The notes under the pieces: generated by a model | Database searches by the model: none | What the model saw: only the letters and a program-made list of their open reading frames with translations | Told to the model about the DNA's origin: nothing | Shown here: in pieces, positions 1 to 8,732 of the stretch | Numbering within the stretch: position 1 is the stretch's first letter | Layout: each line of letters opens with the position of its first letter | DNA from: Bacteroides fragilis | GTDB lineage: Bacteria > Bacteroidota > Bacteroidia > Bacteroidales > Bacteroidaceae | Length of the DNA stretch: 64,000 nucleotides | NCBI RefSeq assembly: GCF_002849695.1 | Contig: NZ_CP018937.1 | Span: 1,240,001 to 1,304,000, forward strand | Direction: 5' to 3' | Position numbers and translations under genes: made by a program

Positions 1-27
1 TGTGGGTAAAGGGATTTTTTTTACGAA

Positions 28-60
28 ATCTGTTCGTGTATTTACGAACAGATATTCTTG
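28..60 (+). promoter_or_regulatory. Inverted-repeat operator overlapping a -7 promoter element, upstream of arsM
   Basis: Perfect 10-bp arms (28-37, ATCTGTTCGT; 44-53, ACGAACAGAT) are separated by 6 bp. TATTCTTG at 53-60 differs by one base from the Bacteroides -7 consensus TAnnTTTG and abuts the right arm. There is no T-run after the stem, so an operator fits better than a terminator. ArsR-family repressors commonly bind such TTCG/CGAA palindromes over promoters of arsenic genes; that the regulator here is ArsR is inference, as no arsR lies in the window. Confidence 0.45.
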
Positions 61-104
61 CAATACGATTTTAATGAAGAGTATCGGATACGGAAGATTA
101 TAGT

Positions 105-956
105 ATGATTAAAAATGAGAACAAGATGGAAAAGAATCAGATAAAAAACAATCAAGATTTAAAGGAGTTAGTGAAACAACGTTATAGTGAGCTCGCTCTG
201 AATGCAGAAGAGCTGAAAGGTTGCTGTTGCGGTAGAAACCCCTTGGCTGCTTCAAAAAAAGTATTTACCATAATGAGTGAGGACTATACAAATCTGAAAG
301 GTTATGAACCTGATGCGGATTTAGGGGTCGGCTGCGGATTACCTACACAATATGCCAATATCAGTGAAGGTGATACAGTGGTTGATTTAGGTTCGGGAGC
401 AGGGAATGATTGCTTTATTGCCCGTGCGGAAGTAGGTGAAAGCGGTAAGGTCATTGGTATTGACTTTTCCCCTCAAATGATAACAAAAGCACGTAACAAC
501 GCACTTAAACGGGGATATGCCAATGTGGAGTTCTTAGAAGGTGATATAGAGAATATGCCTTTACTGGATAATACGGCAGACGTCGTTGTGAGCAACTGTG
601 TACTTAATCTGCTTCCTGAAAAGAATATTATTTTCAAAGAGATTTATCGTGTGCTGAAGCCTGGCGGACATTTCTGTATATCCGATGTTGTACTTAATGG
701 AACATTCCCCAAAAAGTTTACTGATAATGCGGCGATGTATGCAGGGTGCATCGCAAGTGCTATTCAAAAGGAAGATTATTTGCAGGAGATAGAAAAGGCC
801 GACTTTGTGGATATTCGTATTGCGAGGACTAAAACGGTTCTTATTCCTGATGAAGTGTTATATGAACATCTGGATGAAGACACGATCCGAAAGTATAAAT
901 CCGGAAATGTCGGGATTTACTCAATTACAGTAACGGGAGAAAAACGATCTTTGTAA
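105..956 (+). CDS. arsM: Arsenite S-adenosylmethionine methyltransferase ArsM
   Basis: Transfers methyl groups from SAM to trivalent arsenic, a cytosolic detoxification reaction. The SAM-binding motif I (VDLGSGAGND, residues 93-102) is clear, as is the GD motif near 146. All four cysteine sites known from the family are visible: the CCCG cluster at 40-42, C77 in GCGLPT, C165 in SNCVLN and C215 in YAGCIASA. Length (283 aa) is normal for bacterial ArsM. The start at 105 is preceded by GGAAG; Met8 (126) is an alternative start. It is followed by a hairpin terminator at 994-1035. The palindrome upstream suggests arsenic-responsive control. Confidence 0.93.
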   Translation: MIKNENKMEKNQIKNNQDLKELVKQRYSELALNAEELKGCCCGRNPLAASKKVFTIMSEDYTNLKGYEPDADLGVGCGLPTQYANISEGDTVVDLGSGAGNDCFIARAEVGESGKVIGIDFSPQMITKARNNALKRGYANVEFLEGDIENMPLLDNTADVVVSNCVLNLLPEKNIIFKEIYRVLKPGGHFCISDVVLNGTFPKKFTDNAAMYAGCIASAIQKEDYLQEIEKADFVDIRIARTKTVLIPDEVLYEHLDEDTIRKYKSGNVGIYSITVTGEKRSL

Positions 957-993
957 TATGCGGATTCTTAATTCTTTCCGTTTAAATGGATAT

Positions 994-1035
994 AATTCCG
1001 GTTATCGCTGATTCTGCGTTAACCGGAATTTTATT
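994..1035 (+). terminator. Intrinsic terminator after arsM
   Basis: An 11-bp perfect stem (994-1004 and 1020-1030) is followed by TTATTT. It lies between the convergent arsM and amidohydrolase genes and could serve both. Confidence 0.7.
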
Positions 1036-1065
1036 TGGAGGGGAGTCGGGCTTTTCTACGTGAGA

Positions 1066-2328
1066 TTAAATATTATTCTTGTATATTGTTCCTCCCTTCA
1101 TAATCATTGCGAAATTTCTTTCCGGATCGCCCAGTAGTGTAATGTCTTTCAGTACATCTCCATCTACCAAGATTAAATCGGCCCAGGCTCCTTCTTCTAT
1201 ACTGCCTAACTTTCCTGGATAGGGGTTTCTTGCACCAGATAAGGCCAGTAACTCCGCATTATCATGTGTCACCATTTTAAGAATTTCAAAATTGCTGAAC
1301 CATTTCTGTAATTTGAGGATACCTTGATTCTGATTTTTCGTATTGGCCGGATTGAATAGTAAATCTGTTCCCCATGCCAACTTGACCTTATATTTCTTTG
1401 CCAGTTGATATGTCTGGTCTGTACCCTGAACTACTAAAGCATGTTTCTCCTGCTGTTCTTTCGTAGGGAACTGATTATCTCCCAAAGTGAAAGGCTGCAT
1501 ACTGAGCCATATCTCTTTCTCCGCAATCAGTTCCATAGTCGCCTCATCAATCAGATGTCCGTGCTCAATACTTTTTACTCCCGCATGGATAGCTCGTTGA
1601 ATAGCTCTGGGCACATAGACATGCACCATTACATAGGTTCCCGCATCTTCTGCCGCTTTGACAGCAGCATGAATTTCTTCTTCAAAAAACTGTGTGTCTT
1701 CCAACCGATCGTATAGAGAAGCAACTCCGCCGCCTGTCATCAACTTGATCTGGCTGGCTCCCAAGCGGAGATTGTTGCGTGCGGCAACAGTTACGGCATC
1801 CACTCCATCGGCAATAATGGCAGCACCTATCTCTTCCGTATGCGTTAATCCGCAACAATCGAATGGACGCGGTTCGTCATACACCGCTCTGAAATCTCCA
1901 TGTCCTCCTGTCTGAGAGATAAGGGAACCGCTTGGATAGATACGTGGTCCGGAAAGAATCCCTTCATCAATGGCCCGTTTTAGTCCGAAGACCGGACCAC
2001 CGGCATCCCTGATGGTCGTAAATCCGCGTAGTAGCGTGGCCTCTGCTTCCTGTCCGGCTTTGAATTGTGTATAAGCGGTGTCAGCAGTCAGCAGATCCAT
2101 CATTGTATTGCATGACATATAAGCATGCCAGTGTGCATCGATTAGTCCGGGCATCAGGAATTTTCCCTTTCCGTCGATGATAGTGGGATTACTAATTCCG
2201 TCTGTAGGGATCGGAGTTTCTGAAATGGCTTTAATCCGGCTGTTTTCTATTAGTACATTTCCCCGGATAGTCTGCTCGTGGCTGCCATCGAATATTTGAA
2301 CGTTATTGATTAAAATACTTTTATCCAT
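1066..2328 (-). CDS. Metal-dependent amidohydrolase (prolidase/imidazolonepropionase-like)
   Basis: Amidohydrolase-superfamily enzyme of 420 aa, expected to hydrolyse an amide or peptide-like bond. Metal-site motifs occur in the usual order: HWH after PGLIDA (about residue 65), a lysine in QIKLMTGGG that is the likely carboxylated ligand, a histidine in VMVHVY, one in SIEHGH and the aspartate in WGTDLLF. The glycine-rich TGGHGD and GGGVASLYD segments match the subgroup that includes Xaa-Pro and Xaa-Arg/Lys dipeptidases. No signal peptide, so cytoplasmic. It stands alone, divergent from the lipoprotein pair beginning at 2774. The substrate cannot be told from sequence. Confidence 0.88.
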   Translation of the reverse strand: MDKSILINNVQIFDGSHEQTIRGNVLIENSRIKAISETPIPTDGISNPTIIDGKGKFLMPGLIDAHWHAYMSCNTMMDLLTADTAYTQFKAGQEAEATLLRGFTTIRDAGGPVFGLKRAIDEGILSGPRIYPSGSLISQTGGHGDFRAVYDEPRPFDCCGLTHTEEIGAAIIADGVDAVTVAARNNLRLGASQIKLMTGGGVASLYDRLEDTQFFEEEIHAAVKAAEDAGTYVMVHVYVPRAIQRAIHAGVKSIEHGHLIDEATMELIAEKEIWLSMQPFTLGDNQFPTKEQQEKHALVVQGTDQTYQLAKKYKVKLAWGTDLLFNPANTKNQNQGILKLQKWFSNFEILKMVTHDNAELLALSGARNPYPGKLGSIEEGAWADLILVDGDVLKDITLLGDPERNFAMIMKGGTIYKNNI

Positions 2329-2773
2329 GATACATCGTGAATGGGTGAATACTGGTGGTATAACCCGTGAGGGAAGGTATTGGTTTACTTACCGGGATGA
2401 TAAACTTCGTTAACCGGGAAATACTGCGTCTGTATTCTAAAAAACTTTACTAAATATGGAGTGCCATTCTGTCTGATGATTTTGATTACTCTATATGCTG
2501 TTTTATGTCTTGTCATTATTAAAATAGAATATTTTTCTTGTCCGGAATAATTAAAATGACCTAATTAGAAAGTTCTAATAACTTTCCACATTGTACTATT
2601 TGCAGTACTTTCATGCATAGATTACTTCTTTTTGATAGACTGTATATTAACCTTAATTACTGTTGATTTGAACCTATTCTTTTTGCTGTACGTTCTCTTT
2701 TTATAGACGAAGTAATTGAACCCGTCACATTTCAGCCGGTAAATGTGGCATATTGTCTCACTATTAAACACAT
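2329..2773. other. 445-bp divergent intergenic region
   Basis: Non-coding space between the amidohydrolase and the lipoprotein pair, rich in A+T. The only structure seen is a 7-bp inverted repeat, GAAAGTT at 2578-2584 and AACTTTC at 2590-2596. I found no exact TAnnTTTG box in either direction, so both promoters here are either weak matches or use another sigma factor. Confidence 0.5.
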
Positions 2774-4435
2774 ATGGATATGAAAACTTTATTCATTTTT
2801 CTATTTGTTTTGCTTGCATTCTACTCCTGCGATACGGACGAACCGATCAGTGCAGAGGATTTATCGGCTGCAACCGTTATGAATATGGATGATGTCGATG
2901 TAGCTTCCCGTCCGGGAAACTACTTAATCTGGCTCAATGGAACGAGTGCGGAAACAAAGAAAGTTGCAGTTCGACTGCAAACCGTGAACCATTACGACAA
3001 GATGATATCTTTTAATGATCTACCTGGTACAGATAAGCTGGCAACGTTGGAATCTATGGCAAAAGATACATTGAACGACCTGACAATTGTAGGCAATGTC
3101 GCTGACTTTTTAGCAGGTACTTATAATTTTGAAATGATACAGGATATCCGTCACAATCGTCAGGGAGTGATTTTAATTGCTAAAGATGGTAAGGAGGAAG
3201 ATTTGAAGGAACAGATGCTGAAACTTTTCGGACTTTATGTAGATAAAGGGTATTATAAAGTTAGCTTCCCGCGCGAGCAGCGTTATGCTTATTATGACAC
3301 AAATGATCCGGACGCTTTGAAGAAACTCTGTGGCACGAATGGTCTTAACCCCCATACCCGTAGTATGCTTTCTTCTCCGGGCCCAACGGATGATCCTTCT
3401 GCCCCTGAAGTTACCGAACGGGCTTTGCATGCTATGAAGAAAATTTATATCAGTAACCGGTTCTATGTTTATACCAGTGATTACAAGTATCATATGACTG
3501 GATATGAAACGTTGTTACCTTATACTGCTGAAACAAGGAATTATGCTCCAAGGGAAGATAAAAAGTATGATGGGATGGTTGACAGAGAATGGACTATTGA
3601 CGCTTATAATTTACGCATTTATGCGCCAACCAATGGAGATAATATGCTTGCTGTTTACAGTTCGGGTGGCAACGGATTTTCTAACAGGCTCGATAATTCA
3701 TTGGTATCTTTGAATAATCCACCCATGTATGAACTCTGGGCACTGATATGGGGATTACGGAATAATGCTTATACAAAGATTAATATCCGTGACGACGAAC
3801 AGTCTCAATTAGATCTCAAATTGGTTGATTTTGCACCAGGACTGCCGCAAACCGAGAGTACCATTGAACATGCGTATGAAAAGAGTGTAGGGTTTGATTT
3901 GGGAGCGAGTCCTGTTTTAAAGGGTGAGTATCGTTGGGGAAAGTCTATCATCTATCAGCTGGCGGAAATGACCCGTGAAGTGACCCGTACTATTACCGAT
4001 GCTGAGATGGATTATTGCTGGAAATGGTATCCTGAAATCCTTTTCAAGGGGAATAAAGCAATGAAAGCAGATGGTATGATCGATGGGGTTGCCATGATTT
4101 CGCCCGCATGGTATGATATTCTCTACAACCATGTGGCGGGAACCCCGGGCACGGATAATGTTTTTTGCGATTATAACAATGACTTGCAGTTTAACCAGAA
4201 TTTGCTCAATTACAATCAGGAGTGTGCTATTACTGCTCGTACAACCGGCGCGTCGGCGGGTGTTGTAGTCATTGAAATAACTGACGGAATGGTGTTACAG
4301 CGCGGAGGAGCCTGGTTCACGAGTTGGGGAGCCGCAGTGATTCATCCTTTGCCAAGTAGTGCCGGCACTGCTTATGATGCCACAGTAGATGTGCATAAAA
4401 CAACTACGGTGTGGATTGACTATAATAACTGGTAA
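2774..4435 (+). CDS. Surface lipoprotein, first of a tandem paralogous pair (leukocidin-like fold possible)
   Basis: A 553-aa protein with an N-terminal lipoprotein signal (hydrophobic residues 6-17, acceptor Cys19). The acidic DTDE just after the Cys resembles the Bacteroidetes surface-export signal. It aligns along its length with the next gene: both have WxIDAYNxxIY after about residue 275, a glycine-rich stretch with an aromatic-rich WGKSIIYQ/WKxF segment, and the same C-terminus (VWIDYNNW against VWIDFRQW). The alternating aromatic/polar C-terminal third recalls beta-barrel leukocidin/hemolysin toxins, but I cannot establish this by eye. Met3 (2780) is an alternative start. No function is assigned. 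Confidence 0.8.
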   Translation: MDMKTLFIFLFVLLAFYSCDTDEPISAEDLSAATVMNMDDVDVASRPGNYLIWLNGTSAETKKVAVRLQTVNHYDKMISFNDLPGTDKLATLESMAKDTLNDLTIVGNVADFLAGTYNFEMIQDIRHNRQGVILIAKDGKEEDLKEQMLKLFGLYVDKGYYKVSFPREQRYAYYDTNDPDALKKLCGTNGLNPHTRSMLSSPGPTDDPSAPEVTERALHAMKKIYISNRFYVYTSDYKYHMTGYETLLPYTAETRNYAPREDKKYDGMVDREWTIDAYNLRIYAPTNGDNMLAVYSSGGNGFSNRLDNSLVSLNNPPMYELWALIWGLRNNAYTKINIRDDEQSQLDLKLVDFAPGLPQTESTIEHAYEKSVGFDLGASPVLKGEYRWGKSIIYQLAEMTREVTRTITDAEMDYCWKWYPEILFKGNKAMKADGMIDGVAMISPAWYDILYNHVAGTPGTDNVFCDYNNDLQFNQNLLNYNQECAITARTTGASAGVVVIEITDGMVLQRGGAWFTSWGAAVIHPLPSSAGTAYDATVDVHKTTTVWIDYNNW

Positions 4436-4460
4436 AACGAACCATTAAAAAAAGATTATT

Positions 4461-6050
4461 ATGAAAACAAAAATGATATATGTGCTACTTCTGTTCTCAA
4501 GCATTCTTTTAGGGGCATGTGTTAGGGATATTATCGATGATGTTCCGGTGCCTGATGAAGATAATGAGATCGATAAGAAAGATGTAGTCTTGGTACGCAT
4601 GGGAACTGATGATGCGGAAGTGAAAGATATTACTTCCCGTTTGTTCAACAACATTCCCACTTCCTGGGAAATAGGGAAAAAGACAATTGTGGACTATGAT
4701 AAGATGACAAATCCTGAGACAGAACTCGATGCCGATATCAAGAATCCGGATATCTATGTGACGGTTATCCTGAATATCAAAGATGTTGTTTCCGGTAAAT
4801 ATCCGGTCTCTCTGTTCCGCATGCTGAAGTTCTATAAGAGAGATTTCTATGTTATTGCCACTCAGGATACTCCGGGACAAAAGAACGAAATGCTTTCATT
4901 AATAGGAGTTTATATGGAGCCGGGTTATTATGCCATTAATTATGATAATGTGCAGCATTACCGAATCTTTCCTTCTGCCGATCCATATGCCAAAAACAAT
5001 ATGATTGGTAAGGGAGCGGCCTCTTTCAACCAGCAACTGTTGACCCGTTCTGCGGATATTTTGCCCAAAGGTACCGATCCGGATCCTGCATATAATGCAC
5101 AAATGGCAGATAAGGAGGCTTTGAAGCGGATAGAAATTTATAACCGTATCTACGGTTATGCTCAGGGGGATATGAACTATTCCATGCAGGCGGTTCCTTA
5201 TAAGATGAAAGAGGGGGCAGCACCCGATGTGATTATAGATAACTCCTGGGCGATAGATGCCTATAACTTCCAGATATACAGTAAGAACAACAATTGTATA
5301 TTGAGTATAACGAACGACGCGGGAAATGGTTTCACTGCTAATATCAAAGACTATACAACGCCCAAAGGAGCCAATGTCTATGCTTACATCTGGAACCTGA
5401 TGCGGGAAGCCTCCAGTGAGATCACTGTCCATTCGGATGGGGGTATTTTCCGGGAAATCAGTTATCAGCCGCAAACGGTGAATCATGGAACCAACTATAC
5501 AGAGAATTCTTTTTGGAAAGTATCTGTATCCGTATCACCTGCTGAACTGGAAGAAAAACCTTGGAAGGCTTTCAAAGTATCGTTTGGCAAGGAATCGTCT
5601 ACTGAAATATCTTATAAAACATTGTCGATGGATTACTCTTGTAAAGGACAATATGGCAATGGGCTATACAGTAAACTCTGGCAGTTTATTCCCGGAGAGT
5701 TTTATGATAGAGCAGAAGCCTTTGTTTACGAAACGAGCGAGGGGTTGCGGTGGATTGATGCTGCGCAGGCAATGACTCCCAATTATGTAACATGGGGGGG
5801 CTGGACTCTTCGCCAGAATTATCTGGCTCACATCAACAATAGTATGAAGCTCCATCGGCAGCAGTGTATTTATTCTCTGGAAGCTGATGCGCAACCCGGA
5901 GTTGTTTCTGTTGCCATTACCGATGCTATCAATTTGCAAAAGACTTATGTGCATTATAACTGTGGTATTCGCTATGGACACGATTCGGCTAAAACGGATC
6001 TCAAAATGTCGAAGATGGTTTGGATTGATTTCAGGCAGTGGGACAATTGA
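4461..6050 (+). CDS. Surface lipoprotein, second of the tandem paralogous pair
   Basis: A 529-aa paralogue of the preceding gene, 25 bp downstream and surely co-transcribed. Lipobox LGAC with acceptor Cys20, followed by an Asp-rich stretch (RDIIDD, then PDEDNEIDKKD). Shared features are a central IDAYNFQIYSKNNN segment, an aromatic and glycine-rich C-terminal half, and the terminal VWIDFRQW. Divergence between the two copies is high, so the duplication is old, or the pair works as two components. As with its partner, a pore-forming leukocidin-type fold is a hypothesis only. Confidence 0.8.
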   Translation: MKTKMIYVLLLFSSILLGACVRDIIDDVPVPDEDNEIDKKDVVLVRMGTDDAEVKDITSRLFNNIPTSWEIGKKTIVDYDKMTNPETELDADIKNPDIYVTVILNIKDVVSGKYPVSLFRMLKFYKRDFYVIATQDTPGQKNEMLSLIGVYMEPGYYAINYDNVQHYRIFPSADPYAKNNMIGKGAASFNQQLLTRSADILPKGTDPDPAYNAQMADKEALKRIEIYNRIYGYAQGDMNYSMQAVPYKMKEGAAPDVIIDNSWAIDAYNFQIYSKNNNCILSITNDAGNGFTANIKDYTTPKGANVYAYIWNLMREASSEITVHSDGGIFREISYQPQTVNHGTNYTENSFWKVSVSVSPAELEEKPWKAFKVSFGKESSTEISYKTLSMDYSCKGQYGNGLYSKLWQFIPGEFYDRAEAFVYETSEGLRWIDAAQAMTPNYVTWGGWTLRQNYLAHINNSMKLHRQQCIYSLEADAQPGVVSVAITDAINLQKTYVHYNCGIRYGHDSAKTDLKMSKMVWIDFRQWDN

Positions 6051-6155
6051 AACATCTAATTAATACGGAAAAAGTTATGCGAAATCTCTGTTACAATACG
6101 GATATGTGTAGCCCTTATATGCCTTATTCAGATGAGAAGTGAAGTGTTTCAGTCG

Positions 6156-6186
6156 GTCGCCATCTCCCCGGAAAGGAGGTGGCGAC
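6156..6186. terminator. Strong hairpin between convergent genes
   Basis: 12-bp arms (6156-6167 and 6175-6186) with one G-T pair and a 7-nt loop, GC-rich, lying between the end of the lipoprotein pair and the end of the zinc-ribbon gene. There is no immediate T-run on either strand, so termination is inferred from position. Confidence 0.45.
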
Positions 6187-6208
6187 ATTGTCTGTAAATG
6201 TTGCTTTT

Positions 6209-6415
6209 TTAAATCTTTGTTAATTGCTTGGGTGAGCCATGCCAGGAACACCCCAAGCAATATACTTCCGTAAAGTCGAATCCCTCAGTTGAGGCTTCCG
6301 GATATTTGGGGACTACTGTTCCATTTTGGGTGATGTATACTAATAACCGCTCTCCTTGGCTGTTTTTTACGTACATACCAGCGATTTTGCACTGGGGACA
6401 GAGTAATTTCTTCAT
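6209..6415 (-). CDS. Small zinc-ribbon protein
   Basis: A 68-aa protein with two CxxC knuckles, CPQC at residues 6-9 and CLGC near 53-56, about 45 residues apart. This is the usual spacing for a small zinc ribbon. The body between them is beta-rich (LLVYITQNGTVV). No partner gene is adjacent. The target (RNA, DNA or protein) is unknown. It is supported as real by its compact motif, its ATG start and the absence of a competing gene on the other strand. Confidence 0.75.
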   Translation of the reverse strand: MKKLLCPQCKIAGMYVKNSQGERLLVYITQNGTVVPKYPEASTEGFDFTEVYCLGCSWHGSPKQLTKI

Positions 6416-6595
6416 ATTACTAAAAATGGATTCTTTGATAAAATGTTATTTTATAATTGTTTTTATCTGTATGCCTATAAATCGGATGACATTCTACAAG
6501 CTCTTTAAATCTCAGCTCTCTGCAAATATGAATAGCAGATTTAGTAAAACTACTTCTATCTAATTATTTTGAGAAGAGATATTCCTATTCTTTGG

Positions 6596-6628
6596 TGGTC
6601 TGCCAAAGATTTCTCTGTGGTCTGCCAT
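6596..6628. repeat. Short direct repeat with hairpin downstream of the TEX264-like gene
   Basis: The 11-mer GTGGTCTGCCA occurs at 6596-6606 and 6618-6628, exactly 22 bp apart. The first copy also lies in a small hairpin (CTTTGG 6591-6596 with CCAAAG 6604-6609). It sits just past the stop of the gene ending at 6632 and may take part in termination. Confidence 0.4.
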
Positions 6629-6631
6629 CAC

Positions 6632-7180
6632 TTATTGATCGCATTTCAACAGGGCTTGCCTATAAATAATTTTTCTATTTGGAATATCATAAATCTCGGT
6701 GACCGAACCCTTCTTTTTACCCTGTTCTGATATATATTTATCCAGCGCAGGATATACTTTGATAAAACCAATAAATATGGAAAGCCCGTTTTTGAGTGGA
6801 AGTTCAGCTGTTGCATAGTCTTCTGACGGTAGAACTTTTATTTTGTACATGCATTCGTTGATAGACAAACGGTTAGTGTCTTTAGACTCAATGATGCAAC
6901 CGATTTCCGAACGTAGCTTATCCTTGGCTATTTCTTTCGGATTATCATAAAAGATACCTATGCCTCTGTTGGCTTCTATTTTAAGTTTGTGCAACAAGTA
7001 ATAATAGATCTTGTTGGTTATTGCTTTAGTCTGTTTATAGTCGCCTGTTACTTCTTGGTAGACAATAGTTTCTCCACCGGACTTTTGGGTACTTACTTTA
7101 ATCTCGGAGAATCCGCCCAAGTAAGCATAGAGCCCCAGCAATAATACTAAAAGGATTATGATTAACATCAACAGTGTCAT
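6632..7180 (-). CDS. Membrane-anchored GyrI/effector-binding-like protein (TEX264-like)
   Basis: A 182-aa protein with a single N-terminal membrane segment (residues 2-21, LLMLIIILLVLLLG), followed by a soluble domain of about 150 aa. The domain carries the pattern of GyrI-like small-molecule-binding domains as found in TEX264-type proteins: GETIVYQEVTGDY, then GIFYDNP near residue 97 and LRSEIGCIIE near 109. The domain would face the periplasm or cytoplasm from an inner-membrane anchor. GyrI-like domains bind hydrophobic cations or act as protein-binding modules; the ligand here is unknown. An exact -7 box lies at 7230-7237. It is divergent from lpdA. Confidence 0.75.
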   Translation of the reverse strand: MTLLMLIIILLVLLLGLYAYLGGFSEIKVSTQKSGGETIVYQEVTGDYKQTKAITNKIYYYLLHKLKIEANRGIGIFYDNPKEIAKDKLRSEIGCIIESKDTNRLSINECMYKIKVLPSEDYATAELPLKNGLSIFIGFIKVYPALDKYISEQGKKKGSVTEIYDIPNRKIIYRQALLKCDQ

Positions 7181-7229
7181 TTCTTCTTTTTATTAATGAT
7201 AATGTTATGACCATTTTTAATGGATGCTG

Positions 7230-7237
7230 CAAAAGTA
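7230..7237 (-). promoter_or_regulatory. -7 element of the TEX264-like gene
   Basis: CAAAAGTA on the + strand reads TACTTTTG on the minus strand, an exact TAnnTTTG match, 50 bp before the start codon. No clear -33 TTTG is seen. Confidence 0.5.
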
Positions 7238-7277
7238 CATATTTCCTTCTTATGTTTATGGTAAAAAAGCGACTTGT

Positions 7278-7285
7278 TACTTTTG
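7278..7285 (+). promoter_or_regulatory. -7 element of lpdA-lplA
   Basis: TACTTTTG matches TAnnTTTG exactly. TTTA at 7255-7258 lies 19-20 bp upstream and could act as the -33 element (consensus TTTG). The start codon of lpdA is about 97 bp downstream. Confidence 0.55.
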
Positions 7286-7382
7286 TTCTCCTTCTTCATA
7301 TGAAAGATACAGGATTAACTTAAAACTAAGCTCTATCCTTTTTTGTTGTTAATAGTAGGAATAACTTAAAAATTATACGATT

Positions 7383-8732
7383 ATGAAATATGATATAGCT
7401 ATCATTGGCGGGGGACCCGCTGGATATACCGCTGCCGAGCGGGCAGGAGCAAACGGATTACGTGCCGTTTTGTTTGAGAAAAAAGCAATGGGTGGCGTGT
7501 GTCTCAATGAAGGATGTATTCCTACGAAGGCATTACTCTATTCTGCCAAGATACTTGATAGCATCAAGAGTGCCCCGAAATATGGTGTCTCTGTAGATAG
7601 TGCTCCCACATTTGATATGGAAAAAATGATTAACCGGAAAAATAAGACGGTACAGAAACTGACGGGTGGGGTAAGAATGACGGTGAACTCTTACGGAGTG
7701 ACCATTATAGATAAAGAAGCGGTGATAGAAGGTGAGGGTGAAAATGGCTTCCGCATCTATTGTGACGGAGATGTTTACGAGGCGACCTATCTGATGGTTT
7801 GTACAGGATCGGATACAGTGATTCCTCCTATAAAGGGGCTTTCGGATATAGATTACTGGACTTCGCGTGAAGCATTGGACAGTACCGTTCTTCCCTCTTC
7901 ACTTGCCATTATCGGTGGGGGAGTAATCGGAATGGAATTTGCTTCATTCTTTAATAGTATGGGCGTCAGGGTACGGGTTATCGAGATGATGCCGGAAATT
8001 CTCGGAGTAATGGATAAAGAAACGAGTGCCATGTTGCGTGGCGACTATACAAAGAAAGGTATAAACTTCTATTTGAATACAAAAGTAACAGAAGTGAGTG
8101 ATAAAGGGGTGACAGTGGAGAAGGATGGAAAGAGCTCGTTTATTGAAGCTGACCGGATATTGGTAAGTGTAGGTCGGAAAGCTAATATCACTCAGGTAGG
8201 ATTGGATAAACTGAATATCGAATTACACCGGAACGGTGTAGTAGTGGATGAACATATGTTGACCTCTCATCCACGTGTATATGCTTGTGGTGATATTACC
8301 GGTTATTCACTGTTGGCACATACCGCTATCCGTGAGGCAGAGGTGGCTGTTAACCATATTTTGGGTATAGATGATCCAATGAATTATAATTGTGTTCCCG
8401 GTGTGGTTTATACTAATCCTGAACTTGCCGGCGTTGGTAAAACAGAGGAAGAATTGATGGCTAAGGGTATTTATTATCGGGTACAGAAGCTTCCAATGAT
8501 TTATTCGGGACGTTTTGTTGCCGAGAATGAATTAGGTAACGGACTCTGCAAACTGATTATCGATCATAATGATCGAATTATCGGTTGTCACATGCTGGGT
8601 AATCCGGCTTCGGAAATTATTGTCGTGGCGGGCATTGCTATCCAACGGGGCTATACGGTCGATGAATTCAGAAAGAGTGTTTTTCCACACCCGACAGTCG
8701 GTGAGATTTATCATGAAACACTGTTTGCCTGA
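7383..8732 (+). CDS. lpdA: Dihydrolipoyl dehydrogenase (E3)
   Basis: FAD- and NAD-dependent reoxidation of dihydrolipoamide for 2-oxoacid dehydrogenase complexes. The FAD fold GGGPAGYTAAE is at the N-terminus, the redox disulfide is C40-LNEG-C45, the NAD-binding GGGVIGMEF lies near residue 178, and the C-terminal FPHPTVGE carries the catalytic His-Glu pair. Length (449 aa) is typical. Its stop overlaps the lplA start by one base (TGATG), so translation is coupled. E2 and E1 lie 3.5 kb downstream on the same strand, making this the probable E3 of that complex. Confidence 0.96.
   Translation: MKYDIAIIGGGPAGYTAAERAGANGLRAVLFEKKAMGGVCLNEGCIPTKALLYSAKILDSIKSAPKYGVSVDSAPTFDMEKMINRKNKTVQKLTGGVRMTVNSYGVTIIDKEAVIEGEGENGFRIYCDGDVYEATYLMVCTGSDTVIPPIKGLSDIDYWTSREALDSTVLPSSLAIIGGGVIGMEFASFFNSMGVRVRVIEMMPEILGVMDKETSAMLRGDYTKKGINFYLNTKVTEVSDKGVTVEKDGKSSFIEADRILVSVGRKANITQVGLDKLNIELHRNGVVVDEHMLTSHPRVYACGDITGYSLLAHTAIREAEVAVNHILGIDDPMNYNCVPGVVYTNPELAGVGKTEEELMAKGIYYRVQKLPMIYSGRFVAENELGNGLCKLIIDHNDRIIGCHMLGNPASEIIVVAGIAIQRGYTVDEFRKSVFPHPTVGEIYHETLFA

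Noticed and set aside
4899-5486. 195-aa antisense frame in the second lipoprotein gene
   Set aside because: Composition is unlike a protein, and the sense frame has a clear lipoprotein signal and a paralogue.
6075-6260. 61-aa minus-strand frame overlapping the zinc-ribbon gene
   Set aside because: It spans the intergenic hairpin and overlaps a better gene; no conserved features.
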